This document shows positions 54,213-63,169 of a DNA stretch of 64,000 bases, one piece after another. This DNA is from an uncultured Tateyamaria sp. (GTDB lineage Bacteria; Pseudomonadota; Alphaproteobacteria; Rhodobacterales; Rhodobacteraceae). The stretch spans positions 310,001 to 374,000 of the forward strand of contig NZ_CANNES010000001.1 of the NCBI RefSeq assembly GCF_947503705.1. Direction: 5' to 3'. The position numbers and the translations under genes are program-made. The notes beneath the pieces were generated by a model. That model had not been told where the DNA came from, searched no databases, and worked only from the letters and a program-made list of their open reading frames with translations. Numbering within the stretch: position 1 is the stretch's first letter; every line of letters begins with the position of its first letter.

Positions 54213-54599
54213 TCAGCCCATCGCGGTCGCCTCGACCTCAACCAGAAACTCAGGGCGGCTAAAGCCCGAAACAATCATCAGTGTCGAGGCGGGCAAAGGC
54301 TGCACACCGGCCAACCAGGCATCTCTGGCGGCCATATAGTCAGCCATATGCGCGCGGTCCGTCACATAGGCATTCAGGCGCAAGACATGCACACGGTCCA
54401 GACCGGCCTCGCGCAGGATCGCGTCGATATTCGCAAAACAAATCTCTGCCTGTTCGCGGACACCTGTCGGCACTTCGCCTTGCGCGCTCAACCCCAGTTG
54501 GCCTGACGTGACAACGAGTTGTCCCGCCGCCGCCGAGATCCCATGGCTATAGGCGCCAAATGGCGGCGCAATTGTATTGGGGTTCAATGTCTTGGTCAT
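54213..54599 (-). CDS. ridA: RidA family reactive intermediate deaminase
   Basis: A 128-residue YjgF/YER057c/UK114 family protein that hydrolyses reactive enamine/imine intermediates of amino acid metabolism. FGAYSHGISAAAG, VTSGQLGLSAQGEVP and VLRLNAYVTD (with the substrate Arg) are present, with the STLMIVSGFSRPE C-terminal block. It converges on the 53838 gene (3 bp gap). I chose ATG at 54599 (MTKTLNP); an upstream start at 54623 is also open. ilvD, whose pathway makes such intermediates, is nearby. Confidence 0.9.
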   Translation of the reverse strand: MTKTLNPNTIAPPFGAYSHGISAAAGQLVVTSGQLGLSAQGEVPTGVREQAEICFANIDAILREAGLDRVHVLRLNAYVTDRAHMADYMAARDAWLAGVQPLPASTLMIVSGFSRPEFLVEVEATAMG

Positions 54600-54762
54600 G
54601 GCATGGCCCGTTCCGCTCTGCATGGTTTGTGATAGGCCGGATCACATGTGCCACGCAACGACGACCACGCTGTTCAAAGTTTGAGTTGATCAAAAGTGCG
54701 GGCAAGATACAAATGGCGGGCTTTGCATTCCATCGTCTTAACCCCGAACTGGCCCCGACATC

Positions 54763-55593
54763 ATGACCAAACCCTGCATCATTTGCGTTGCCATCACCGG
54801 CAGCGTCCCGACCAAGGCCAACAACCCGGCGGTTCCGATCAGCGTTGCGGAACAAGTGGAGTCCACCCATGCCGCGTTCGAGGCGGGCGCCAGCATCTGT
54901 CACGCCCATGTGCGCAACACCGACGAAACGCCCTCCTCAGATCCAGAGAAATTTGCGCGTCTCAAGGAAGGGGTGGAAAAGCATTGTCCCGGCATGATCA
55001 TCCAACTGTCGACCGGTGGACGCTCGGGCGCGGGGCGGGAACGCGGCGGGATGCTGCCGCTGCGCCCTGACATGGCGTCGCTTTCGGTCGGCTCAAACAA
55101 CTTTCCCACGCGGGTCTACGAGAACCCGCCAGACCTTGTGGATTGGCTGGCGACCGAGATGCGTCGCTATGAGATCAAGCCGGAAATCGAAGCCTTCGAC
55201 CTCAGCCACATACACCAGGCGGCTGCGATGAATCGCGACGGGCGCATTCCCGGCGCGCTTTATGTGCAATTCGTTATGGGCGTCAAAAACGCTATGCCTG
55301 CGGACAAGGAGACCTTTGATTTTTATATCAAAACGGTCCAAAGGCTATTGCCTGATGCCCAATGGTGCGGCGCCGGGATCGGCCCAAACCAGATCAAGGT
55401 AAACGAATGGGCCATCGCGGCTGGCGGGCATACCCGCACGGGGCTGGAAGACAACATGCGGCTGGACCGTGACAGGCTTGCCCCGTCGAATGCGGCATTG
55501 GTCCAGCGCGCGGCTGAGCTTTGTGACAAATACGAACGCCCCGTCGCCACATGGCAGCAGGCGCGAAAGATTTTGGGCCTGCGCCCCGGCTAA
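54763..55593 (+). CDS. 3-keto-5-aminohexanoate cleavage (BKACE) family enzyme
   Basis: A 276-residue zinc-dependent beta-keto acid cleavage enzyme, which condenses a beta-keto acid with acetyl-CoA to give acetoacetate and a new CoA ester. The TIM barrel carries the zinc His pair His47-x-His49 in ICHAHVR and the Glu of GLEDN; IIQLSTGG and SLSVGSNNFPTRVYEN form the substrate pocket. The real keto acid (3-keto-5-aminohexanoate in lysine fermentation, dehydrocarnitine and others) cannot be read from sequence. No carnitine or lysine genes adjoin it. Confidence 0.92.
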   Translation: MTKPCIICVAITGSVPTKANNPAVPISVAEQVESTHAAFEAGASICHAHVRNTDETPSSDPEKFARLKEGVEKHCPGMIIQLSTGGRSGAGRERGGMLPLRPDMASLSVGSNNFPTRVYENPPDLVDWLATEMRRYEIKPEIEAFDLSHIHQAAAMNRDGRIPGALYVQFVMGVKNAMPADKETFDFYIKTVQRLLPDAQWCGAGIGPNQIKVNEWAIAAGGHTRTGLEDNMRLDRDRLAPSNAALVQRAAELCDKYERPVATWQQARKILGLRPG

Positions 55594-55649
55594 AGCCATG
55601 CTTGTCCCCGAACTTGGTTACTATTTCTAAACCGAGCCGCCCTAACCTC

Positions 55650-55676
55650 TGCCCATCACAGAACGTGATGAGGGCA
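55650..55676 (+). promoter_or_regulatory. Hairpin covering the ribosome site of the flagellar SLT gene
   Basis: TGCCC-ATCAC (55650-55659) pairs with GTGAT (55665-55669) and GGGCA (55672-55676), with a GA bulge. The GAGGG ribosome-binding word (55670-55674) lies in its 3' arm, 7 bases before the GTG at 55682. It could regulate translation of the flhA operon. Confidence 0.4.
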
Positions 55677-55681
55677 TAATT

Positions 55682-56386
55682 GTGAAAACGATTCTCTGTC
55701 GGCTGTCGCCGCGGATAGGTGTGGCATTGATGTGCCTTGCGGGGCTGTTTGGCACGCCAGCACTGGCGCGTCCGGGGCTCTATTGTGACCGGGCGGCGGC
55801 ACAGGTAGCGGGTGAATTTGACGTCCCCCTCGACATATTGCGGGCCGTGACACGCACGGAAACCGGGCGCGGGCGGCAAGGCACGCTGCAACCCTGGCCC
55901 TGGACCGTGAATATGGAGGGCAAGGGCCACTGGTTCGAGACTGAAGACGCCGCACGCGCCTTTGTATTCAAGCATTTCAAACGTGGCGCGCGCAGCTTTG
56001 ATGTCGGTTGTTTTCAGATCAATTACAAATGGCACAGTGCTGCCTTTGAATCGATCGAAGAGATGTTCGACCCGGTCAAGAACGCGCGCTATGCCGCACA
56101 GTTTCTGTCGCAATTACACCGCGAAATGGGAAGCTGGCGCGAGGCGGCAGGGGCCTATCATTCGCGCACCCCGAAATTCGCCAAGATCTACAAAGCACGC
56201 TTTGACAGCATCCATCGCGACCTCGCCCCGGTCGAAGTAGCCGCCGCACCCGCAGCCGTCACCAACCGCGCCAATACGTTTCCTCTCCTGACTGGCACAT
56301 CGGCGGCAACAAGCCGCGGGTCGCTGGTCCCCTTGGGCGGCACAGCGCGGCGTTCGCTTTTTGGCACAGGTGGCGACAATGGCTGA
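55682..56386 (+). CDS. Lytic transglycosylase SLT-domain protein of the flagellar operon
   Basis: A 234-residue exported protein with a signal peptide (cleaved near ALA-RPG) and an SLT domain at about 40-175. The likely catalytic Glu is in VTRTETGRG, and SFDVGCFQINYKWH and YAAQFLSQLHREMGSWREA, AGAYHS follow the SLT pattern. The last ~60 residues are low-complexity. It should open the peptidoglycan for the flagellar rod, like SltF of Rhodobacter. The GTG start at 55682 gives the signal peptide. It overlaps flhA by 8 bp. Confidence 0.9.
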   Translation: MKTILCRLSPRIGVALMCLAGLFGTPALARPGLYCDRAAAQVAGEFDVPLDILRAVTRTETGRGRQGTLQPWPWTVNMEGKGHWFETEDAARAFVFKHFKRGARSFDVGCFQINYKWHSAAFESIEEMFDPVKNARYAAQFLSQLHREMGSWREAAGAYHSRTPKFAKIYKARFDSIHRDLAPVEVAAAPAAVTNRANTFPLLTGTSAATSRGSLVPLGGTARRSLFGTGGDNG

Positions 56387-58475
56387 GCGGAGCTTAAAGC
56401 TAAGCGCACGCGCTGCGTTCAACCCCACCGTCCTACTGGCTGTCGCATTGATGGCCATCATCGTGATGATGATCCTGCCAATGCCCGCTTGGGTCCTCGA
56501 TATCGGGCTCGCGGCCTCCTTTGCCTTGGCCATCCTGATCTTTACCGTCACGCTGTTCATCGAGCGGCCACTCGATTTTTCGGCCTTTCCGACGATCTTG
56601 CTGGCCTCGCTAATGTTGCGGCTGTCGTTGAACGTGTCATCAACAAAACTGATCATCGGCGAAGGGCATACAGGCACGCAGGCCGCCGGCGACGTCATCA
56701 ACGGCTTTGCCCAGTTCATCATGGGCGGCAGTGTGTTCCTAGGCCTCGTGGTGTTCTGCGTGCTTTTGATCGTGAACTTTATGGTTATCACCAAAGGCGC
56801 GACCCGCATGGCAGAGGTCGGCGCACGCTTTGCCCTTGATGGGATGCCAGGCAAGCAGCTTGCCATCGACAGCGACATGTCCGCGGGCGCAATCGACCAC
56901 AAGGAAGCCAAAGAGCGGCGCGAATTGGAACAGGCCGAAACCACTTTTTTCGGCTCACTGGATGGCGCGTCGAAATTCGTCAAAGGGGACGCAATAGCGG
57001 GCCTTTTGATCACGCTCTTGAACCTCGTGGCCGGGCTGATCATGGGCACCGTCGTGCATGGTATGCCGCTGGGCAGCGCCTTTGAAACCTACGCGATACT
57101 GACAGTTGGTGACGGATTGGTCTCGCAAATCCCGGCGGTTGTGATTTCCATCGCCTCTGCCCTGTTGCTGGCCAAGGGGGGCGCCAAAGGGGCCACCGAT
57201 CTGGCCGTGTTCGACCAGTTGGGCAAGCATCCGTCGGCTCTGGCCACGGTTGCCATTCTGATGATTCTGTTTGCACTCGTTCCCGGCTTGCCCTTTGCGC
57301 CGTTCATGGCGGGTGGCGTGGGATTGGGCATCGCCGCGTTCCTGATGCACAAGCAACAAAAGGCGCGCGCCGTTATCCAGCCCGAGATTGACGACAGCAC
57401 CGCCATCCCCGCCGAAAAGTCACTAGGCGATGTGCTTGAGCTGGACGACATCCACGTTGAGTTTTCGCCTGACCTGGTCAACATGGTGCTGGACCCGGGC
57501 ACTGGCCTTGATGCCCGGATCGCAAACATGCGAACGCATGTGGCCTCGGTGTTTGGGCTGATCCTGCCGGAAATTCGGTTGACCGATCACCCCGGCCTGC
57601 CGAGCGGCACCTATGTGTTGCGCATCCAAGGGGTCGAACAGGCGCGCGGCGAGTTGAGCGCCACAGATATTCTTGCCCTCACGTCGGATGCAGCAGGCGC
57701 GCTGCCCGCTGGCAAGGACACGACCGAGCCGGTTTATGGCGCGCCTGCCCGTTGGATCAATCCAAAGGATCAGGAGAACGCTGCCCTCGCAGGCATAACG
57801 CTGGTGACACCGACAGAGATTTTGGCGACGCATTTGCTGGAGGTGATCAAGCAGAACTTCAGCCGCCTTTTGACACTGAAATCCCTGCGCCGTCTGTTGC
57901 AGGAAATGACAAACATCTCTGATCCCGGGCGCGCTGATGCAAACCGAAAACTCCTGGATGAGCTGATCCCCGACAAAGTGCCAATCGACGTCTTGCATGC
58001 AGTGCTGCGATTACTTCTTGATGAACAAGTGTCGATCCGAAACCTGCCTCTGATCCTTGAGGCAACGGCCGAAGCGCGCGGCCAGAACGCCCAGCCCGAA
58101 GCGATCTGCGAACATGTGCGCCAACGCCTTGGCTTTCAATTGGTCGCCGAAATGCGCCGCCCTGATGGCACACTTCCGCTCGTGCAACTTGCCCCGGAAT
58201 GGGAGGATGCATTCGCCAATTATCAGGTCGATGCAGATCGGGGTCTGGACGTCGCCCTACCACCTGACCTTTTCAACAAGCTGGCGCAAAACATGTCGGA
58301 ACGCTTGCAGGATGCCAGTGAACAAGGCGTCTTTGCTGCCGTGGTTACACACACCAGACGGCGTCGTTTCCTCAAAACCTTGATGCGGGCCAAGGGAATC
58401 TCGAACCCGGTTCTGTCTTTCGAAGAGATCGGTATCGACGCGCGTCCTGCCCTGGTCGGGGTTGTTGCAGCGTGA
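56379..58475 (+). CDS. flhA: Flagellar export gate protein FlhA
   Basis: A 698-residue inner-membrane protein, main component of the flagellar type III export gate. It has about eight N-terminal helices with the FHIPEP-type region NVSSTKLIIGEG after LRLSLN and NFMVITKGATRMAEVGARF, and a large cytoplasmic domain from about 340 binding export substrates and chaperones. I chose ATG at 56379 (MAERSLKL), 8 bp before the end of the SLT gene. It overlaps fliR by 4 bp (GTGA). Confidence 0.97.
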   Translation: MAERSLKLSARAAFNPTVLLAVALMAIIVMMILPMPAWVLDIGLAASFALAILIFTVTLFIERPLDFSAFPTILLASLMLRLSLNVSSTKLIIGEGHTGTQAAGDVINGFAQFIMGGSVFLGLVVFCVLLIVNFMVITKGATRMAEVGARFALDGMPGKQLAIDSDMSAGAIDHKEAKERRELEQAETTFFGSLDGASKFVKGDAIAGLLITLLNLVAGLIMGTVVHGMPLGSAFETYAILTVGDGLVSQIPAVVISIASALLLAKGGAKGATDLAVFDQLGKHPSALATVAILMILFALVPGLPFAPFMAGGVGLGIAAFLMHKQQKARAVIQPEIDDSTAIPAEKSLGDVLELDDIHVEFSPDLVNMVLDPGTGLDARIANMRTHVASVFGLILPEIRLTDHPGLPSGTYVLRIQGVEQARGELSATDILALTSDAAGALPAGKDTTEPVYGAPARWINPKDQENAALAGITLVTPTEILATHLLEVIKQNFSRLLTLKSLRRLLQEMTNISDPGRADANRKLLDELIPDKVPIDVLHAVLRLLLDEQVSIRNLPLILEATAEARGQNAQPEAICEHVRQRLGFQLVAEMRRPDGTLPLVQLAPEWEDAFANYQVDADRGLDVALPPDLFNKLAQNMSERLQDASEQGVFAAVVTHTRRRRFLKTLMRAKGISNPVLSFEEIGIDARPALVGVVAA

Positions 58476-59242
58476 CAGTGGCGGATGATCTGATGGCGCT
58501 ATTGCAAGCACAATTGTGGGTCGGCTTTGTCGTCTTTCTGCGCGTGGGCGCAACCGTTTCATTGCTGCCAGGATTTGGCGAACGCACGGTGCCCATGCGG
58601 ATCAAACTGGTCATTGCGCTCGCCTTCACTCTGATTGTCGCTCCCGCCGTTTCCAGCGCTCCGCCGCCAGCCACGGCGGGCGTCATCGCCACACTCGCAC
58701 TGACCGAAACGCTGTCAGGCGCATTGATCGGCTTGGGCATCCGCCTGTTCATTCTGGCCCTGCAAACCGCAGGCGCCATCGCCGCGCAATCCACATCTCT
58801 GTCGCAAATCCTTGGTGGCGCGGCGATCGAGCCATTGCCTGCCATGGGCTACGTCCTGACGGTGGGCGCCATCGCGCTGGCCGTCATGGCCGGGCTGCAC
58901 ATCAAGGCTGCACAACTTCTGATCCATTCCTACACCATTTTGCCAATGGGTTTTTTTGCAGGGGGCAGCGATGTGGCGGATTGGGGCGCAGCCCAAGTGG
59001 CCAGGGCCTTTGAACTGGCCTTTGTTCTGGCAGCACCCTTTGTGCTGATGTCGGTGCTCTATAACCTTGCGCTTGGCGTCATCAACAAGGCGATGCCGCA
59101 GCTCATGGTGGCCTTTGTCGGTGCGCCGGTCATCACTTTGGGCGGCCTTTTCCTGCTGTTTCTTGCGGCACCGACAATGTTGGCTGTGTGGCTGTCCGCA
59201 CTGGACCAGTTCATGGCCAATCCCTTTGGGCCTGCACCATGA
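58472..59242 (+). CDS. fliR: Flagellar export protein FliR
   Basis: A 256-residue inner-membrane export-gate protein with about six helices and family segments FVVFLRVGATVSLLPGFGE, PMRIKLVIALAFTLIVAP and FELAFVLAAPFVLMSVLYN. FliR works with FliP and FliQ in the gate. The start is GTG at 58472, overlapping the flhA stop by 4 bp; its own stop overlaps the flhB ATG by 4 bp. Confidence 0.96.
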   Translation: MTVADDLMALLQAQLWVGFVVFLRVGATVSLLPGFGERTVPMRIKLVIALAFTLIVAPAVSSAPPPATAGVIATLALTETLSGALIGLGIRLFILALQTAGAIAAQSTSLSQILGGAAIEPLPAMGYVLTVGAIALAVMAGLHIKAAQLLIHSYTILPMGFFAGGSDVADWGAAQVARAFELAFVLAAPFVLMSVLYNLALGVINKAMPQLMVAFVGAPVITLGGLFLLFLAAPTMLAVWLSALDQFMANPFGPAP

Positions 59243-60324
59243 GTGACCAGGACGAAGACAATGACAAGACCTTTGACCCGACGCCGCAAAAGCTGCTGGA
59301 TGCGCGAAAAAAGGGCGATATTGCCAAGTCTGTCGACCTGCAAACAGCGGCAGGATACGCGGGGCTGACCCTCGCCTTCCTTGCAATGGGGGCCCAGGTC
59401 GTCCAGTCGCTTGGCATACAGCTTCAAGTGATGATTGATCAGGCCGACAGCATGGCGCAGGTGGTTTTCGAAGGCGGGCCAGCCGCACCGATGAGTGGCG
59501 TTTTGCTTCAATCAGGGCTGGCCTTGGCCCCGATCTTTGTGCTGCCAGGGCTTGCTGTGCTCACTGCGATCCTGGCGCAACGCGCGTTTGTCGTGGCCCC
59601 GACCAAGCTTCAGCCCAAGATGTCACGCCTGTCTTTGATCCAGAACGCGAAACAGAAATTCGGGCGGAGCGGGTTTTTCGAGTTTGGCAAAAGCTTTGCG
59701 AAACTGCTGATCTATTCCATTTGCCTCGCTGCGTTTCTGAACGCGCGCCTGCCCGAGATGGTTTCTGTTATTCACGCGAGCCCCGGGATCGTGGTGCAAT
59801 TACTGGCCGAACTCTGCGTGGCATTCTTGTTGGTGGTGGTGCTCGTCTCTGTCGTTATCGGCGGGATCGATGCGCTTTGGCAGCACCAGGAACACATTCG
59901 CAAGAACCGAATGTCACGCAAGGAAATCATGGACGAGACCAAGAATTCCGAAGGTGACCCGCACCTGAAACAAGAACGCAGGTCGCGCGCGCAGGCCATC
60001 GCCGCGCAGCAGATGATGGGCGATGTGCCAAAGGCAGACGTGATCATCGTCAACCCAACGCATTACGCCGTGGCCCTCAAATGGGCACGCGATGTTGGCA
60101 CCGCACCGGTCTGTGTGGCCAAGGGAGTGGACGAAATTGCCCTGCGGATCCGCGAAACCGGAATGGAGGCAGGCGTGCCTATCCATAGCGATCCACCCAC
60201 CGCACGCACGCTTTATGCGGTGACCGAGATCGGACACGAGATTGCGCCCGATCACTACCAGGCCGTCGCTGCTGCAATCCGTTTTGCAGACCAGATGCGC
60301 GACCGCGCCAGACGCGGAGCTTGA
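59239..60324 (+). CDS. flhB: Flagellar export switch protein FlhB
   Basis: A 361-residue export protein that switches secretion specificity from rod/hook to filament. It has an N-terminal DPTPQKLLDARKKGDIAKS segment, four membrane helices, and a C-terminal cytoplasmic domain with the autocleavage motif NPTH in VIIVNPTHYAVALKW. MSRKEIMDETKNSEGDP is the conserved linker. The ATG at 59239 overlaps the fliR stop. Confidence 0.97.
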   Translation: MSDQDEDNDKTFDPTPQKLLDARKKGDIAKSVDLQTAAGYAGLTLAFLAMGAQVVQSLGIQLQVMIDQADSMAQVVFEGGPAAPMSGVLLQSGLALAPIFVLPGLAVLTAILAQRAFVVAPTKLQPKMSRLSLIQNAKQKFGRSGFFEFGKSFAKLLIYSICLAAFLNARLPEMVSVIHASPGIVVQLLAELCVAFLLVVVLVSVVIGGIDALWQHQEHIRKNRMSRKEIMDETKNSEGDPHLKQERRSRAQAIAAQQMMGDVPKADVIIVNPTHYAVALKWARDVGTAPVCVAKGVDEIALRIRETGMEAGVPIHSDPPTARTLYAVTEIGHEIAPDHYQAVAAAIRFADQMRDRARRGA

Positions 60325-60327
60325 CCG

Positions 60328-60726
60328 ATGAATTTTGACCAACTCCATGCACTGACCGCGTTGAAATACCGCCACAGTCAGCAACAGCTTGCCCAGATCC
60401 TAAAGCGCGAAAACACGCTTAGGGCTGAATTGGCAAAGCTGCGCGGTTATGTGGCCGAAGGCCGTGCCCTGCCGCCTGAACAATGCCAAATGCGTGCCAT
60501 TGGTGCCGATGTGATCTGGTTGCGTTGGGTGACCAAGACTCAAGACCAGCTGAATATCGAGTTAGCCCAGGTGATGGCTCAGAAAGAAGGACATATGGCG
60601 CGGCACAGAAAAGCGTTTGGCAAAATGCAGGTTTCGGAAACATTGGCCGAAAACGAGCGCGACGCAAAGCTGCGGGCGCGGCGCGATCAGGCATTGGCAC
60701 AGGCAATCGACCGAACGGTACTGTGA
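60328..60726 (+). CDS. FliJ-like coiled-coil flagellar protein
   Basis: A 132-residue highly helical protein with heptad-like charge pattern (HSQQQLAQILKRENTLRAELAKL and LNIELAQVMAQKEGHMARH). It has the size and position of FliJ-type chaperone-escort proteins or FliJ-like ATPase regulators, but sequence identity is not clear, so the name is not assigned. It follows flhB by 3 bp and ends directly against fliL on the other strand. Rejected as random because its composition and position fit the operon. Confidence 0.65.
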   Translation: MNFDQLHALTALKYRHSQQQLAQILKRENTLRAELAKLRGYVAEGRALPPEQCQMRAIGADVIWLRWVTKTQDQLNIELAQVMAQKEGHMARHRKAFGKMQVSETLAENERDAKLRARRDQALAQAIDRTVL

Positions 60727-61209
60727 TCAATAATCCTGGCGGGCGATCTCGACAATCAGCACGTCGGTGATTTGATCACCCATATCCTTCTGCGCAACCT
60801 CACGTAGGGCACCGCGCAGCACATCAAGGTTGTTGGCATCGGTGAAAGCGCCATCAAACCCGCCAATATTGGCGTGATCAAACAGAACTTGCAGGAAGGA
60901 ATCGCGTAATTTTGGCTCTCTGGCATAAATCGCGTCCTTTTGCCCAGCCGGCACTTCAAGGCTGAGCGACATGACCACCAATGCGCTGACTTGGGCCCCA
61001 TCGACAACGGGTACGACGAACTGGTTGTTCATTTTGACGTACTCATGCTCTGTGCCGCCTGACTGTTCGGCCGCAGTCTTTTCAACCGAGACCTTTTCCT
61101 TGGCCATCGCAGGGTCAGCCGGATCAGGCGCCGGACGCAGGAAAATTCCAGCACCGACACCCGCACCAGACCCAACCAGCAACAATATCAGCGGCAAAAG
61201 TTTCTTCAT
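60727..61209 (-). CDS. fliL: Flagellar basal body protein FliL
   Basis: A 160-residue single-pass inner-membrane protein (MKKLLPLILLLVGSGAGVGA) with a periplasmic domain from about 40 (EYVKMNNQFVVPVVDGAQVSALVVMSLSLEVP). FliL associates with the stator and promotes torque. It is the last gene of the minus-strand operon, 11 bp after flgH, and its stop adjoins the FliJ-like stop: the junction TGATCA contains both. Confidence 0.93.
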   Translation of the reverse strand: MKKLLPLILLLVGSGAGVGAGIFLRPAPDPADPAMAKEKVSVEKTAAEQSGGTEHEYVKMNNQFVVPVVDGAQVSALVVMSLSLEVPAGQKDAIYAREPKLRDSFLQVLFDHANIGGFDGAFTDANNLDVLRGALREVAQKDMGDQITDVLIVEIARQDY

Positions 61210-61220
61210 CTCGCGGCCCC

Positions 61221-61958
61221 CTAGAACGGCAACACGGCGTCCAGCACCTGCTGGCCGATACGTGGTTGCTGAACATCTGTGATTTGTCCGCGACCGCCAT
61301 ACGAGACACGCGCCGAGGCGATCTTGTCATATGTGATCTCGTTCTTGCGCGAGATGTCTTCAGGTCGGACATAGCCGGAGACCAACAGCTCTCTCATTTC
61401 GAAGTTCACCCGCAACTCTTGCGAACCTGCAATCGACAATACCCCGTTCGGCAAGACGTCGATGATCGTGGCCGCAACCCGCAAGGTCAGCTTTTCGTTG
61501 CGCCGCACCGACCCATCACCTGTAGAATTGCTGCCGGAATTAATCGACACCAATTCAGACGAACTTGCCCCTTCCGGGAGGCGTTCATCCAGCCGTTGCG
61601 GGAGGCCGATCAGTTGCGGCACACCGAGAGTTTCCGAACCCGAGCGCGACCGGTTTGTTCGATTAGAGATCTCTGCTTCATCGTCGATTTCGATCACGAC
61701 GGTCATGATATCGCCACGCTGAATGGCCCGGCGATCCCCCAAAAGGGAGCCGCGATGCCTGCTCCAAAGTGACGCCTGATCAATGGCCGAACGTTCCTCG
61801 ACCACCGTTGGCAAACTGCTGGCAACCATGGCTGTGTGCTCGCGCGTTTTCAGCGGATCGGAAAAGGATGGCGCTTTGCCGAGGTGATCTCCGCGACCGC
61901 AGGCCACCAATCCAAGGCACAACAAAGCGCCGCATGCAGTTCTTGCCCGGTTTTTCAT
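61221..61958 (-). CDS. flgH: Flagellar L-ring protein FlgH
   Basis: A 245-residue outer-membrane lipoprotein (signal ends with lipobox LVAC, Cys20 in LGLVACGRG) forming the L-ring around the rod. Family segments are SLWSRHRGSLLGDRRA, GDIMTVVIEIDDEAEISN and LSIAGSQELRVN, and the C-terminus RVSYGGRGQ is conserved. Its ATG overlaps the flgA stop by 4 bp. Confidence 0.95.
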   Translation of the reverse strand: MKNRARTACGALLCLGLVACGRGDHLGKAPSFSDPLKTREHTAMVASSLPTVVEERSAIDQASLWSRHRGSLLGDRRAIQRGDIMTVVIEIDDEAEISNRTNRSRSGSETLGVPQLIGLPQRLDERLPEGASSSELVSINSGSNSTGDGSVRRNEKLTLRVAATIIDVLPNGVLSIAGSQELRVNFEMRELLVSGYVRPEDISRKNEITYDKIASARVSYGGRGQITDVQQPRIGQQVLDAVLPF

Positions 61959-62374
61959 TGTGTCACCTTTACCGTTCCATCCGCTTGCACGTATCCAAAG
62001 AGTGTTGCGCGCGAACTGAGATTCATGATCCGCACCCGGTCGCCAATGCCGCCACGCTCAAGGGCGCGACCGTCTGTGGCGATCATCAAGCCGTTCCCTT
62101 CAAACCGCAGCGAAACGATCTGATTGCGATTGATGAGGGCCGGCGGGCCGATTGCATCAAACGGAATAGGCCGACCAGCATAAAGAGCCGTACGCGCCTC
62201 TTGCCCCGCCACATCAGAGATGCGGTCAAATGCACCGGGCCGCTCGCCCGGTTTGACTGTCAGGTCTGCGGGCGCAATCAACGTTCCGGGCCGCAGGGTG
62301 CGCACCGGCGTAACCACATCGGACACGGCTTGCTGCCCGCACAGAACCACCAAAAGGATCAGAGCAAACCGCAT
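61955..62374 (-). CDS. flgA: Flagellar P-ring assembly chaperone FlgA
   Basis: A 139-residue periplasmic chaperone for P-ring protein FlgI. It has a signal peptide (MRFALILLVVLCGQQAVSDV) and SAF-like fold (TLIAPADLTVKPGER, AGRPIPFDAIGPPALINRNQIVSL). It is shorter than E. coli FlgA, which is usual in this order. ATG at 62374 overlaps the flgG stop by one base; a TTG just before is in frame. FlgI itself is not in the window. Confidence 0.9.
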   Translation of the reverse strand: MRFALILLVVLCGQQAVSDVVTPVRTLRPGTLIAPADLTVKPGERPGAFDRISDVAGQEARTALYAGRPIPFDAIGPPALINRNQIVSLRFEGNGLMIATDGRALERGGIGDRVRIMNLSSRATLFGYVQADGTVKVTQ

Positions 62375-63159
62375 CAACGCACCTGCGTCATTGCGCCCAT
62401 CATCTGATCGGCGGCAGAAATCACCTTGGAGTTCATCTCGTAACCCCTCTGTGCGGCGATCAGTTCAGTCACTTCGCGCACCGCATCAACGGAGCTGTCT
62501 TCAAGATAGCCTTGGCGCAAACTGCCCAGCCCGTCCTGGCCCGGGGTCGACACCAAAGGTGGCCCTGACGCTTCAGTTTCGGCAAACAGGTTGCTGCCCA
62601 TCGCCTCCAAGCCCTTGGGATTGGTAAAGCCCGTGAGATCGAATTGACCCACCAACTGCGCGGCCGTTGCGTCAGCGAAATAGGCGTAGACTTCGCCATC
62701 CGCATTGATCGACAGGCTGCGCGCATCGGCTGGGATCACGATCTCGGGTGACACAGGATAACCGTCGGAAGTCACAATCACACCTTCGCCAGTGCTTTTG
62801 AGAGCACCATCGCGGGTATAGGCCGTTTGGCCTGACGGCAGGGTCACCTCCAGGTAGCCCTTGCCATCAATGGCCACATCCAAGTCCCCGCCAGTCGCCG
62901 CCAGCGAACCCTGCGCCAGGTGCACCGAAACCGCAGCCGGACGCACACCCAAACCCAGTTGCACACCGGTCGGCAGAACCGTGCCATCAGAGGCGTTGAT
63001 CGAACCGGGGCGCACCATTTGTTGATAGTGTAGATCGGCAAATTCTGCGCGACGCGCATTGTAGCCGGTGGTGCTCATATTCGCGAGATTATTGGAAATC
63101 GTCTCGACCCGCATCTGCTGGGCCAGCATTCCAGTTGCAGCGATTTGTAGGGCGCGCAT
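62374..63159 (-). CDS. flgG: Flagellar distal rod protein FlgG
   Basis: A 261-residue rod protein with the rod/hook N-terminus (MRALQIAATGMLAQQMRVET, NNLANMSTTGY), a middle domain (DGTVLPTGVQLGLGVRP, GYLEVTLPSGQTAYTRDGA) and a C-terminal helix (VTELIAAQRGYEMNSKVI) that packs with the N-terminal one. No cleaved signal; secreted by the flagellar type III system. ATG at 63159 follows GAGGAG. Confidence 0.97.
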   Translation of the reverse strand: MRALQIAATGMLAQQMRVETISNNLANMSTTGYNARRAEFADLHYQQMVRPGSINASDGTVLPTGVQLGLGVRPAAVSVHLAQGSLAATGGDLDVAIDGKGYLEVTLPSGQTAYTRDGALKSTGEGVIVTSDGYPVSPEIVIPADARSLSINADGEVYAYFADATAAQLVGQFDLTGFTNPKGLEAMGSNLFAETEASGPPLVSTPGQDGLGSLRQGYLEDSSVDAVREVTELIAAQRGYEMNSKVISAADQMMGAMTQVR

Positions 63160-63169
63160 GTCAGTCTCC

